Program-made: the position numbers and the translations under genes | Assembly: GCF_024213375.1 (NCBI RefSeq) | Contig: NZ_JANAVJ010000011.1 | Location: 62,001 to 126,000 of the forward strand | Reading direction: 5' to 3' | DNA from: Paenibacillus sp. MZ04-78.2 | GTDB taxonomy: Bacteria; Bacillota; Bacilli; Paenibacillales; NBRC-103111 | Length of the DNA: 64,000 nucleotides | Notes under the pieces: model-generated | Seen by the model: only the letters and a program-made list of their open reading frames with translations | The model's database searches: none | What the model was told of the DNA's origin: nothing | Shown: positions 41,911 to 50,596 of the stretch, in pieces | Numbering within the stretch: the first letter of the stretch is position 1 | How the letters are laid out: each line of letters begins with the position of its first letter

Positions 41911-43146
41911 TTACCCGATCGCCCAGTTGCCTTGGCAGAACAACGGCTCGCGGGTGCCGTCCGGCAGCTCGCCGTCAATATCCAGCTCCGCCGAACCGAC
42001 CATAAAGTCGACGTGCGTCAAGCTGACGTTCGCGCCTTTTGCCAGCAGTTCCTGATTGGTCATCTTCGTTCCATTCTCGATCGTAAACGGATAGGCGCTG
42101 CCGACGGCGAAGTGGCAGGACGCGTTCTCGTCAATACCGGTATTGTAAAACACGCGGTTCAGGTTCGAAATTGGAGAATCGTGCGGCACGAGCGCCACTT
42201 CCCCCAAATATTTCGCCCCTTCGTCCGTCTTCAGTAGGGCATCCAAATATTCAAGCCCGACCTCGGCCGTATAGTTGATGACTTGGCCGCCTTCAAACGT
42301 GAGCGAAAACTTGTCGACCAACCGCCCGTTCAAGTTTAACGGCTTCGTGCTCGTCACCGTTCCGTTCACTCCGGTCCGCAGCGGCATCGTGTACACTTCC
42401 TCCGTCGGCATGTTGGCTACGAAGTATACGCCCAGATCGTCCGTCGTCCCACCGCCGTGCCAAATATGCCCTTCGGGCAGCTCGACCGACAAGTCGGTGC
42501 CGGGAGCCCGGTAATGCAGCTTCTTGTACTTTTTCTCGTTGAGCTTCTCCTTGACCTGCTTCAACTGGGCGATATGCTCTTTCCAAGCCGTCACGGGATC
42601 ATCCGTGTCGACCCGGTTCATTTTGAAGATCGTATCCCACATCACCTGGACGCGCTCTTCCTCCGGAAGCTCAGGGAACACCTTGGCCGCCCAAGCCTGC
42701 GTCGGCGCTTTCACCAGACACCAGCTGAACTTTTTGTTGCGCACGTAGCCTTGGAATTTCTCTCTCGCTACGGCTGCCGCTTTGGTCGCCCGCGTCACTT
42801 TGTCCGAATCGATGCCCTTGTACAGTTCCGGATCGGGTACCTTGATGTTGATCAATGCCCCGCCGTTCTCTGCCAGCTGCTCCATCATCGCCGGCATCCA
42901 TTGCGGGTAGTAGTCGAACGACTCGTCGGGCGCATATAAGAAGCGGTTTCTCGTCACTTCCTCGTCATCCCATTGAACCTGCACGTATTTCGCTCCCGCT
43001 TCGTAGGCCTTTTGCACAACTTTGCGGGTGAAGGGCGCAGCTTCCAACGGCGATTCGATGTGAAGCACTTGTCCGGGCTGAACGTTCGCTCCGACCCGGA
43101 CAACAAGCTCCGCGTATTTTTCCAGACTTCGGTCAAAAGCTTCCAT
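41911..43146 (-). CDS. Aminopeptidase, M29 family (AmpS/PepS/AmpT)
   Basis: This 411-residue cobalt/zinc aminopeptidase has the thermophilic aminopeptidase fold. EYLDALLKTDEGAKYLGEVALV near residue 310, FYNTGIDENASCHFAVGSAY and the terminal SLTHVDFMVGSAELDIDG carry metal ligands of the family. It removes N-terminal residues from peptides in the cytoplasm. ATG 43146 has AGGAG eight bases upstream. It ends a stretch of four peptidase/transaminase genes but is transcribed on its own. Confidence 0.93.
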   Translation of the reverse strand: MEAFDRSLEKYAELVVRVGANVQPGQVLHIESPLEAAPFTRKVVQKAYEAGAKYVQVQWDDEEVTRNRFLYAPDESFDYYPQWMPAMMEQLAENGGALINIKVPDPELYKGIDSDKVTRATKAAAVAREKFQGYVRNKKFSWCLVKAPTQAWAAKVFPELPEEERVQVMWDTIFKMNRVDTDDPVTAWKEHIAQLKQVKEKLNEKKYKKLHYRAPGTDLSVELPEGHIWHGGGTTDDLGVYFVANMPTEEVYTMPLRTGVNGTVTSTKPLNLNGRLVDKFSLTFEGGQVINYTAEVGLEYLDALLKTDEGAKYLGEVALVPHDSPISNLNRVFYNTGIDENASCHFAVGSAYPFTIENGTKMTNQELLAKGANVSLTHVDFMVGSAELDIDGELPDGTREPLFCQGNWAIG

Positions 43147-43297
43147 GTTCCTGTCTCCTGTCTTATCGATTGGTTACCCGTTTCATTATACTCGAAGTCA
43201 GAAGACGAACCAAGCGCACTCCCAGGCTCAAATCCGGTCAAACGAAAGGAGCCCCTGACCTGTTCCATGAACCGGCCGGGACTCCTTGCGATCGTTG

Positions 43298-43423
43298 TCA
43301 GCCTCCTACACCGTTATCATGCAAGAGCGTTTTTGCCGACCCGTTCGTCGGCGATTGATACGATACGGACAAGCCATTCAAGAAAATGAACCCCAAGGTC
43401 AGAAGCACCAGCATTTTTTTCAT
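43298..43423 (-). CDS. Putative secreted signalling pro-peptide, 41 aa (AloP/Phr-like)
   Basis: The product starts MKKMLVLLTLGFIFLNG, a short basic and hydrophobic export signal, and continues into a 20-residue polar tail ending LLHDNGVGG. The start codon overlaps the stop of the receptor gene (ATGA), and AAGGAG lies ten bases upstream. This is the arrangement and size of Phr, PapR, NprX, AimP and Paenibacillus AloP pro-peptides. The last five to seven residues are the usual mature signal. The GG ending resembles what I recall of AloP peptides. Function is inferred from context only. Confidence 0.6.
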   Translation of the reverse strand: MKKMLVLLTLGFIFLNGLSVSYQSPTNGSAKTLLHDNGVGG

Positions 43424-44646
43424 GATACGGACACTCCTTCCAAAATTTTCTCGTATTCCTTTTTTTGCTGTTCCGTCGCACGATCAACGTGCTTCCAGAA
43501 CAAAGAAACGCATCTTTCGAACCCTGAATAATAACGTAATTTTTGAGCCAGACCCAAGGCATGAATTAATTCATTTAAGGCTTGGTGCTTCCCTCCTCTT
43601 TTGAAGCTGTAAATGACTTTCTCATACCAAAAGTGAAACAGCTGCGTGCCATGAATGTGATCGGTAATCGTTCCGACTGTCGGGATTCTCTGTTCGAATT
43701 TGGAAAGAATCGCATCAACTGAAAACTGGTATCGGTTTGCGGCTTTCATGACGACCGATAAACTGGGAAGAATTTGGTTGGGGAATTCCTCCAAATAGAC
43801 GGATAATTCGGGCAGCACTTTGAGGTTTCCCGTATTCAATTCAAGGATGAGCCCGTTTCCTTTCCCCCATACCCGGAATTTCTCAACCTCCTTTTTACCG
43901 ACCTCGTCAAGACCTTGGAACCATGAAAGATCCGAATACTCCTGCACATAGCGCTTAGCCTCTTCGTATTGTTCCAGTTTGGTTAGAACCACCCCTTTCA
44001 TCAGACAGCCTTGACCATAGTACACCACTAAATGCCGTTCCGTTTGCAGCGGTTGATGCAGCTCACGATGAATCTGCTTTTCGTAGATCGCAGTTGCCAG
44101 TTCTCTGAGTTCATCGGCGTACTGTCCGACTTTGTCCCACCTTTCGAAGGTGTAATAAATGTTGGCCATCTGCAAGAGAGCGTCCAGCCGGACATCCTCC
44201 GGCAAATGTTTGTAATGGGTTTCAAAACGAAATACGGCTTCTCTGTTTTCTTCCACCCCGGTTCCGATAAGCGATTGAAACAAGCGGAACTGACTCATGA
44301 CATACTGCGGGTCCTCTGCATTTCCTTTATCGACAATTTGGCGGTAAAGCGGAATAGCCTCTTTTTTCTTTCCTTGCTCAAACAGACTCTCGGCTAAGGA
44401 AAATTGCTGCGAGCAGGTTAGCTGATCGTTCAAGAAACACTGGCCCAAGTACAATTCGTAAAGCCATCCGGGGCTTTGCCCCAACACGGATGCGATCTTG
44501 TCGAGTTGCTCTATGGTGACGGATCGGGGGTAATCCAACTGCTCAATACGGATTCCTGCAAGCTTGCTGAATTGCGAAGGCGTGTACCTGTGAAGCTGCA
44601 ACTCATTCTCAACTACCGTTCTCATACTTTCCATGGTCGTTACCAT
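43420..44646 (-). CDS. TPR-type peptide receptor/regulator (AloR/AimR/Rap-like)
   Basis: The 408-residue protein has a short N-terminal HTH-like region (VENELQLHRYTPSQFSKLAGI, about residues 12-32). IASVLGQSPGWLYELYLGQCF follows, a block I associate with AimR/AloR receptors, and the rest is alpha-helical with TPR-like pairs. AESLFEQGKKKEAIPLYRQI and LTKLEQYEEAKRYVQEY are examples. It probably binds DNA and changes state on binding the imported peptide encoded by the overlapping downstream gene. ATG 44646 follows GGGAGG; a strong promoter lies at 44676-44704. GC content is below that of neighbours. PlcR/NprR-type receptors are alternatives. Confidence 0.65.
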   Translation of the reverse strand: MVTTMESMRTVVENELQLHRYTPSQFSKLAGIRIEQLDYPRSVTIEQLDKIASVLGQSPGWLYELYLGQCFLNDQLTCSQQFSLAESLFEQGKKKEAIPLYRQIVDKGNAEDPQYVMSQFRLFQSLIGTGVEENREAVFRFETHYKHLPEDVRLDALLQMANIYYTFERWDKVGQYADELRELATAIYEKQIHRELHQPLQTERHLVVYYGQGCLMKGVVLTKLEQYEEAKRYVQEYSDLSWFQGLDEVGKKEVEKFRVWGKGNGLILELNTGNLKVLPELSVYLEEFPNQILPSLSVVMKAANRYQFSVDAILSKFEQRIPTVGTITDHIHGTQLFHFWYEKVIYSFKRGGKHQALNELIHALGLAQKLRYYSGFERCVSLFWKHVDRATEQQKKEYEKILEGVSVS

Positions 44647-44675
44647 ATAAGATTCTCCTCCCTACCTATATCCAT

Positions 44676-44704
44676 ATAGTACATCGGTCGAAGGGAAGTG
44701 TAAA
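44676..44704 (-). promoter_or_regulatory. Promoter of the receptor/pro-peptide operon
   Basis: TTTACA and TACTAT are separated by 17 bases on the minus strand, with the -10 thirty bases before the start codon. Confidence 0.65.
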
Positions 44705-44871
44705 TAACCTACTTTATATGTATATTACTGGTTTGTAACCGCTATCACTCAAAAAAACGAAATGTTGCAAAAATTGCTCTTCGGGATAAGCACTTTTCGC
44801 ATCGACATGGCATCGTCCTTGTTTTATGATGAGGAAATAGACAACGGTGAACAAAGGGAAGAGGTCAGCCT

Positions 44872-45672
44872 ATGGAACATGTCATTGATATTCAGGATGT
44901 ATCTTGGAAAAACGGTCAGAACGTTTTGCTGCACAATATCTGCTGGACCGTGCGTCCCAAAGAGCATTGGGCGCTGCTGGGCTTGAACGGATCGGGGAAA
45001 ACGACGTTGCTGAACATAATCAACGGCTATCTCTGGCCGATGACAGGGTCGGTGTCTGTGCTTGGCCACCGGTTCGGGGAAGTCGATTTGCGCGAGCTGC
45101 GCCGATCCATCGGCTGGGTCAGCTCCTCGCTGCAAGAGAAGCTGTATGCCACCCACAAAACCCAGTATGTGGTCATCAGCGGCAAATACGCGACCATCGG
45201 CTTGTACGAGCGGCTGTCCGATGAAGATCTGGACCGGGCGCAAGCACTGATGCGCACGCTGGGCTGCACGCATCTGTGGGACCGGGAATTCCGGACCTGC
45301 TCGCAGGGAGAGAAGCAGAAGGTGCTGATCGCCCGGGCGCTGATGGCCGACCCGCACCTGCTGATTCTGGACGAGCCCTGCAACGGGCTGGATTTGTTTT
45401 CGCGCGAAAAGCTGCTGGATAGTATCCAGGAGCTGAGCTGCCAAGAGCAGTCGCCGACGCTGATTTACGTCACCCACCATACGGAGGAAATCGTTCCCGC
45501 CTTCAGCCATACGCTGCTGCTGCGCAGAGGCGAGGCGGTCCGCAGCGGACCTACCGAAAGCATCCTGGAGGCGGACATCTTGACCGATTTTTTCGAAGCT
45601 CCTGTCGAGGTCGAAAAGCACCGTCAGCGCGTGTACGTGCGGGCGGCCCACGGCGGGAACCCGCTTACGTAG
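44872..45672 (+). CDS. ylmA: ABC transporter ATP-binding protein, YlmA-like
   Basis: This 266-residue stand-alone ABC ATPase has Walker A GLNGSGKTT near residue 38, a variant signature CSQGEKQK near 142, Walker B LLILDEPCNGLD near 162 and the switch His in VTHHTEE. The sequence resembles Bacillus YlmA and the ModF-like group. No membrane partner is adjacent, so it may act with a permease elsewhere or on the ribosome/other targets. The ATG follows AGAGG. Confidence 0.8.
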   Translation: MEHVIDIQDVSWKNGQNVLLHNICWTVRPKEHWALLGLNGSGKTTLLNIINGYLWPMTGSVSVLGHRFGEVDLRELRRSIGWVSSSLQEKLYATHKTQYVVISGKYATIGLYERLSDEDLDRAQALMRTLGCTHLWDREFRTCSQGEKQKVLIARALMADPHLLILDEPCNGLDLFSREKLLDSIQELSCQEQSPTLIYVTHHTEEIVPAFSHTLLLRRGEAVRSGPTESILEADILTDFFEAPVEVEKHRQRVYVRAAHGGNPLT

Positions 45673-45883
45673 CGGCTTAGGAAGCAAAGCCAAAAAAGCT
45701 TAGCGTTCTTCTTCGTCCGAAACATGACAATGCCCGTGCAGTCAAAGTAAAGTGGAAAAACCGACGGCAGCCTTGGACAAGCAAAAAAGTCCCGGGCTGC
45801 CGCTGTATGGAATCGTCAGGGCTTTTCTGGCTTGTATCAAGCAAATGATTGTTTTTTAATCCGGATTGCTTGAATTCTTCCAT

Positions 45884-48052
45884 TTATACCGGCTCCAATA
45901 ATCCCTTTTCCAAACAAGTTGTAATCCATAAAATTTTTACGCTTGATCCAAATTGGATGTGAATGTAGTCTTTGTCTATTCGTCTTATGGTTCCGGAGCC
46001 GAAAACGCTATGTCTTATGGTCTTCCCTACAATCAGCCCGGCTTGATCCCGTATAGCATCTTTTTCTGCTGCCCCGCTGTTTTTGGGCACATCCTTTTTC
46101 GGAGGATTCACGATGCTCCTGATCGCCGTAACAAACTGCGATTCTTTAACCTCCTCACCGTCTCTTTTCCGATACGTTATAAGCTCCAGATGTTTCTTCG
46201 CCCGTGTCATACCAACATAAAAAAGCCGAACTGCTTCTTCCATCATTGCTGCCGAGCTTGCTTTGAGATCGTCAGATGACGGAATAATGCCATCCACGAG
46301 ATCCATCATATAGACCCGCTCAAACTCAAGACCCTTAGCGCTATGAAACGTTGAGAAAGTCACGACATTCTGATCTTTCCTGAACTTCGCATTCTTTAGA
46401 ACCAATTCCAGATGTTTTAACCTGCTCGCAAACTCCTCCATCGTCTCCAGCCCCACTGCAATCTCTTCCAATGTGTTAAGGATGCCGATTAAGTATTCCT
46501 TACGGAATCCAAGCCGCTCGCAGATCTTTTCAAGCGCCTTTTCATATCCCAATCGATCACGAATGACACGTATAGCATGTAGCGGCGGCATCCCACGCAT
46601 TTGCAGAAATGTTTCTTTGCTTGCAACCAACGGCTTCACTTGATAATCCTGCAATTGCACATGATTCAGCAAATTATCAAATACCGATTCGTTATTGTCA
46701 ATCTCCTTCAATGCCGCCATCTGCTGTTTACTGATATATGCATTAAATTTCAGGTGGATCTTTTCCAAAATGTCCGGACGCTTGTCAGTAAAGCTCATTC
46801 GCATGAAATTTTTAATGTCTTCGACTACCCAATGCGAAAAGAATCGATTGTCTGCATCTTTCATGAAAAAGGGAATCCCTGCCCGATCAAATTCATTGAT
46901 CAAGGCAATGGATGAGGAATTGTTACGATACAATACGGCCACTTCAGAAAGCTGCTCCACCTTCTGAATCTGTTGAACCAGATACTTCGTTTGATAGATG
47001 TAATCCGATAAGCTTCTGATCTTCATCGGCTTACTTGATGGATTCTTCGTGAACATATTTTTGTCGTAACGGTTCTTATTTCGCTTGATGAACTGATTCG
47101 TTACGGTCACGATATCTTTAGAGGAGCGGTAATTTTGCTCCATAAACAAGGTAATGGCATGGGGATACACTTGCTTGAAGTTCAAAAGGTAGGAAGGCTC
47201 CGCGCCACGCCAACTATAAATCGATTGATCGTCATCTGCAACCACGCAAAGATTCCCGTGCTTCCGAACCAGCTTTTCGATAATGGCATGTTGCACTGCG
47301 GAGGTATCCTGACTCTCGTCCGAAAGGATATAATCATACCGCTCCTGAACCCTCCGAAGAAGTTCTCTATCTCTCTCTAAAACCTGCTCTCCTATCGTCA
47401 GCATATCGTCGTAATCGACAAGCAACTTGCTGTGACCTGATCTCTTAAATGCCTCATATTCATGCAGAATCCGTTCCGCTTCCGGTACAGTTGTTCGAAC
47501 CAACGACCATTTCTCCGGAGGAATCATTTTATTTTTGATGAAACTAATATAGGTCGTTAAATCATCCATCTGATCATCGGTAATATTATCGCCAACCATG
47601 GACTTGAACAAATTACGCAAAATCATTTTCTTGTGCAGCGGCAGATGTTTCGCATCCATCGTTTTTTGCTCTTCCAAATCCAGATCCCCTTCGATGATTT
47701 GGAAAGCCGTTCTTGTTTTCCGAAAATGTTCTCCCATTACCTCATAAGCAACGCTGTGTATCGTCGAAAAATGGACCGGTTGAAGGTGCGGAAAAAATCG
47801 CTTAAATCGCTTCTTCATATCATGAGCCGACGCACGGCTAAATGTAACCGCCTTTATTCGCGATGGATCAATTTTTTTCTCCTCAATCAAATAACCTATC
47901 CTCATGATGATGGTAGTCGTCTTCCCGGACCCTGGCGATGCCAGTAAGAGCAGCGCTCCGTTCGTCTGAAGAACAGCTTTCTTCTGAACTTCGTTTAAGG
48001 CAACGCCTATTTCACGTCTCTTGCGTGTAAAGAAATCTTCTTTTCCCTTCAT
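45884..48052 (-). CDS. UvrD/PcrA-family superfamily 1 DNA helicase
   Basis: The 722-residue helicase shows motif I LLASPGSGKTTTIIMRIGYL near residue 32, motif II YDYILSDESQDTS, motif III CVVADDDQSIYSWRGA near 250, motif IV NYRSSKDI and motif V/VI blocks STFHSAKGLEFERV and EAVRLFYVGMTRAKKHL. The end (VGKTIRHSVFGSGTIRRID) is the Tudor-like tail of PcrA/UvrD, which binds RNA polymerase. It is probably a second UvrD-like helicase beside PcrA. GC is lower than the window average. ATG 48052 has AAAGGAAA eight bases upstream. The palindrome TTCAGA-N6-TCTGAA (48098-48115) precedes it. Confidence 0.9.
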   Translation of the reverse strand: MKGKEDFFTRKRREIGVALNEVQKKAVLQTNGALLLLASPGSGKTTTIIMRIGYLIEEKKIDPSRIKAVTFSRASAHDMKKRFKRFFPHLQPVHFSTIHSVAYEVMGEHFRKTRTAFQIIEGDLDLEEQKTMDAKHLPLHKKMILRNLFKSMVGDNITDDQMDDLTTYISFIKNKMIPPEKWSLVRTTVPEAERILHEYEAFKRSGHSKLLVDYDDMLTIGEQVLERDRELLRRVQERYDYILSDESQDTSAVQHAIIEKLVRKHGNLCVVADDDQSIYSWRGAEPSYLLNFKQVYPHAITLFMEQNYRSSKDIVTVTNQFIKRNKNRYDKNMFTKNPSSKPMKIRSLSDYIYQTKYLVQQIQKVEQLSEVAVLYRNNSSSIALINEFDRAGIPFFMKDADNRFFSHWVVEDIKNFMRMSFTDKRPDILEKIHLKFNAYISKQQMAALKEIDNNESVFDNLLNHVQLQDYQVKPLVASKETFLQMRGMPPLHAIRVIRDRLGYEKALEKICERLGFRKEYLIGILNTLEEIAVGLETMEEFASRLKHLELVLKNAKFRKDQNVVTFSTFHSAKGLEFERVYMMDLVDGIIPSSDDLKASSAAMMEEAVRLFYVGMTRAKKHLELITYRKRDGEEVKESQFVTAIRSIVNPPKKDVPKNSGAAEKDAIRDQAGLIVGKTIRHSVFGSGTIRRIDKDYIHIQFGSSVKILWITTCLEKGLLEPV

Positions 48053-48165
48053 TTCGAATTTTCCTTTCACCGTTCCATTCCCTATATTCCCATTATATTC
48101 AGAATCTTATCTGAAGCTATCATCCAAACAGAAGGCCAATTCTTGGACCATCTTACACCTCGGCT

Positions 48166-48210
48166 TTGAAGTTTATATGAATGTATCCTATAATCCTATA
48201 ATCCTATAAT
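48166..48210 (+). promoter_or_regulatory. Promoter with three tandem TATAAT boxes
   Basis: CCTATAAT is repeated three times head to tail (48187-48194, 48195-48202, 48203-48210). The first TATAAT lies exactly 17 bases after TTGAAG (48166-48171). Change in copy number would add or remove -10 boxes, so expression of the downstream gene could be tunable by slippage. Confidence 0.65.
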
Positions 48211-48243
48211 ATCAGTATATATTAACAGGAGATGCTTGCGGGG

Positions 48244-49020
48244 ATGAAAAAGAAAACCATCTTGGAACGATGGCATTGTGAAGAATTTGTGGAAAGTGTC
48301 CGCCCTTTTATCGAGGCCATTTCTGCTGGACATGCAGTTATTCGGGATGCTGACTTTGCGGGACTGGAAGTGGGCCCTTTTGCCGTCATAAAAGAATTGG
48401 AAAGGTCCAGTTTATATGGATCTCACCTTGAAAATGTAAACCTTTCCTATGCAAATATACATAATTTGTCGAATAGTATTTTGTCTCGTGTCAACTTTTC
48501 CAAAGCTACCTTGGAGCGGTGTTCGATGTTTTCATGACAAATTACGGACTCTGATTTTTCATCGGCTAAAATGAGGGTCAAGATGGACGATACCCGTTAT
48601 CATCATTGTCGCTTTACAGGCACTCAATTTATCGGCCATGGCTGGTTAGAGTTCGGGGGGAGACGAGTGAAGTTTTACAATTGCAACTTTACGAATGCAA
48701 CGTTTCGCAGGGTGGAGCTTAGAGCTGCCAGATTTTACGACTGTATTTTTGACAATACGACATTTATCAAATGTGAGCTAAGCGGGACAAAAGCGGAAGG
48801 CGGGCGGCTTGCCATCTGCAGCCCAGTTTACCGACATGGATATTCCCGTGTGGGCACAGTAAAAAATATCCCGATAAATCAAGGTTTTGACTCATCGGGA
48901 AAAATTCTTCGGCGACAAAATAAATTACAACCCCCCCCGCTGCCTCATCGCCTCGAACAGGACAACAGTAGCAGCCATCGCCGCATTCAGCGATTCGGCA
49001 CGCCCCTTCATCGGGATTAG
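48244..49020 (+). pseudogene. Pentapeptide-repeat protein interrupted by an in-frame TGA
   Basis: The reading frame encodes repeated A(D/N)LxX-type pentapeptides (ADFAGLE, LSYANIHNLSNSILSRVNFSKA). It stops at TGA 48535-48537 and then continues in the same frame (TDSDFSSAKM, YHHCRFTGTQFIG, VKFYNCNFTNATF, FYDCIFDNTTF). Upstream and downstream parts together make one normal repeat helix, so this is a nonsense mutation or a readthrough site (context TGA-C). After about 48800 the frame no longer looks like pentapeptides and runs into the convergent methyltransferase gene. The start is taken as ATG 48244; ATG 48232 abuts the AGGAG. Confidence 0.65.
48861..48900 (-). terminator. Terminator of the RNA methyltransferase gene
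   Basis: TCCCGAT and ATCGGGA form a stem with an 18-base loop, followed on the minus strand by a run of T. Confidence 0.6.
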
Positions 49021-49761
49021 CACCTGATGCCGGGCAAGCTGCCGAACTTCCTCGGAGACGCCTTGCCCTTCGTTGCCGATCACAAACCACGTGGCTTTGC
49101 GAAAATCGTGCTCGTAACAACTAACCGCTCCCTGCAGGCTTGTAGCGACAACCTGCACGCCGGACTCGGTCGCCCGCGGCAGCCATTCGGTCAAATCGCC
49201 TTGGACAATCGGCAGATGGAAAAGCGACCCCATCGTCGAACGCACCGTTTTCGGATTATACAGGTCGACGGTTCCTTTCCCAAGCAGCACGCCGGAAGCC
49301 CCGACCGCATCCGCGCTGCGGATGATCGTGCCGAGATTGCCGGGGTCCTGGATGCCGTCGATGACGACGACCAGCCCGTTCGGCTCACTTGCTGCGAGAA
49401 GATCGCTTCCGCGCCACGGCAGCTTCGGCACGACTGCGAACACAGGCTGCGGCGTCTCGGTGTCCGTGCATTTGGCCAGCACGGCTTCCGTTACCGCGAC
49501 GCATTCCGTTCCTTTAGCCGCCGCATCCTCCAGCAGCCCGGCAATCGCCTGCTTCTTATCGGCCGCGTACACCAATACCTCCGGTACCAGGTCACCGGAA
49601 CGGAGCGCCTCCTGCACAAGGTGGACGCCTTCGATCAGGAAGCGTCCCTGCTTGTCCCTCCCTTTGCGGCTGAGCAACTCGGTCCACTGCTTTACCCGCG
49701 GATTTTGAGCCGAGCTTAGGATAGCCGATTCATTGGAAACTACCTTTTTTTTATCGTTCAT
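48925..49761 (-). CDS. TrmH/SpoU-family RNA 2'-O-methyltransferase (YsgA-like)
   Basis: This 278-residue SPOUT methyltransferase has an N-terminal L30-like substrate-binding domain (NPRVKQWTELLSRKGRDKQGRFLIEGV). It also has a C-terminal knot domain with the motifs GIQDPGNLGTIIRSADAVGA near residue 137, IGNEGQGVSEE near 232 and IPMKGRAESLNAAMAATVVLFE near 250. It methylates a ribose in rRNA or tRNA; the target is unknown. The nearby sspI gene matches the ysgA/sspI neighbourhood of Bacillus. It follows the KtrA-like gene by 18 bases and probably shares its transcript. Confidence 0.9.
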   Translation of the reverse strand: MNDKKKVVSNESAILSSAQNPRVKQWTELLSRKGRDKQGRFLIEGVHLVQEALRSGDLVPEVLVYAADKKQAIAGLLEDAAAKGTECVAVTEAVLAKCTDTETPQPVFAVVPKLPWRGSDLLAASEPNGLVVVIDGIQDPGNLGTIIRSADAVGASGVLLGKGTVDLYNPKTVRSTMGSLFHLPIVQGDLTEWLPRATESGVQVVATSLQGAVSCYEHDFRKATWFVIGNEGQGVSEEVRQLARHQVLIPMKGRAESLNAAMAATVVLFEAMRQRGGL

Positions 49762-49779
49762 ACGATTTTCTTCGACCCT

Positions 49780-50439
49780 CTATTCCGCGAATGTCTTTTC
49801 GAAATTTTTCAAATCCGTGTTCGTCCCTACAACGACAAGAATGTCGTGATGTCTAATGATATCCTCGGCGTGCGGGGCGATGTTCATCTTGTCCCCGGTT
49901 CGGATCGCCATCACGTTACAGCCATATTTGGCGCGAATATCGAGCTCTCTCAGATTGCGGCCAACCATTTGCCCGGACGCTTGAACCTCGACGATGCTGT
50001 AATCTTCCGAAAGCTCGATGTAATCGATAATGTTGGATGAAATCAAATGATGGGCCACCCGGACACCCATATCGCGCTCCGGATAAATCACCTTGTCCGC
50101 CCCGACTTTTACGAGCACCTTGCCGTGCAGTTCGTTCTGAGCCTTGACGACGACCTTCGGCACGCCGATTTCTTTAACGATGATTGTCGTAAGAATACTG
50201 GCCTGAATATCTTGTCCGATTGAGACGATGACGACGTCGAAATTGCGCAATCCGAGCGCGCGCAGCGCTTCTTCATCGGTGGAATCGGCTTGAACGACGT
50301 GGGTCACAATATTCGACACTTCCTGTGTCCGCTGCTCGCTGCTGTCGATCGCCAGCACTTCAAAGCCGAGATTCGATAACGTCTTGGCTACGCTGAAGCC
50401 GAAACGCCCCATTCCAATGACAGCGAATTGTTTGCTCAT
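49780..50439 (-). CDS. ktrA: Potassium-channel RCK subunit (KtrA/KtrC-like)
   Basis: The 219-residue regulatory protein has an N-terminal Rossmann RCK_N domain (FAVIGMGRFGFSVAKTLSNLG, then DSSEQRT and the QADSTDEEAL loop that binds ATP/ADP). It also has a C-terminal RCK_C domain (VQASGQMVGRNLRELDIRAKYGCNVMAI), where KtrA/KtrC bind cyclic di-AMP. It gates a KtrB/KtrD membrane pore, which is not encoded nearby. GGGGGAT precedes the ATG. Confidence 0.9.
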   Translation of the reverse strand: MSKQFAVIGMGRFGFSVAKTLSNLGFEVLAIDSSEQRTQEVSNIVTHVVQADSTDEEALRALGLRNFDVVIVSIGQDIQASILTTIIVKEIGVPKVVVKAQNELHGKVLVKVGADKVIYPERDMGVRVAHHLISSNIIDYIELSEDYSIVEVQASGQMVGRNLRELDIRAKYGCNVMAIRTGDKMNIAPHAEDIIRHHDILVVVGTNTDLKNFEKTFAE

Positions 50440-50511
50440 CCGTGTTCATCCCCCTTCTCATGTTCTTTATTATATCAAGAAGCGCAGCAGTTCACCAAAG
50501 TTCGTGACGAA

Positions 50512-50541
50512 GCATGAAACTTATTCAAGCGGAGCATATTA
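50512..50541 (+). promoter_or_regulatory. Candidate SigG promoter of sspI
   Basis: GCATGA and CATATTA are 17 bases apart, matching the forespore SigG pattern; the -10 ends 55 bases before the sspI start. Confidence 0.45.
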
Positions 50542-50596
50542 ATGAAAGCGAAATTGCATCATCCAAGTGGAAAAGACCATAAAGCGAGGAACTGCC

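Noticed and set aside
45884-48052. UvrD-type helicase as part of a Gabija or other two-gene defence system
   Set aside because: No OLD-type nuclease or other partner gene is adjacent, and the protein carries the full PcrA-like architecture including its Tudor tail.
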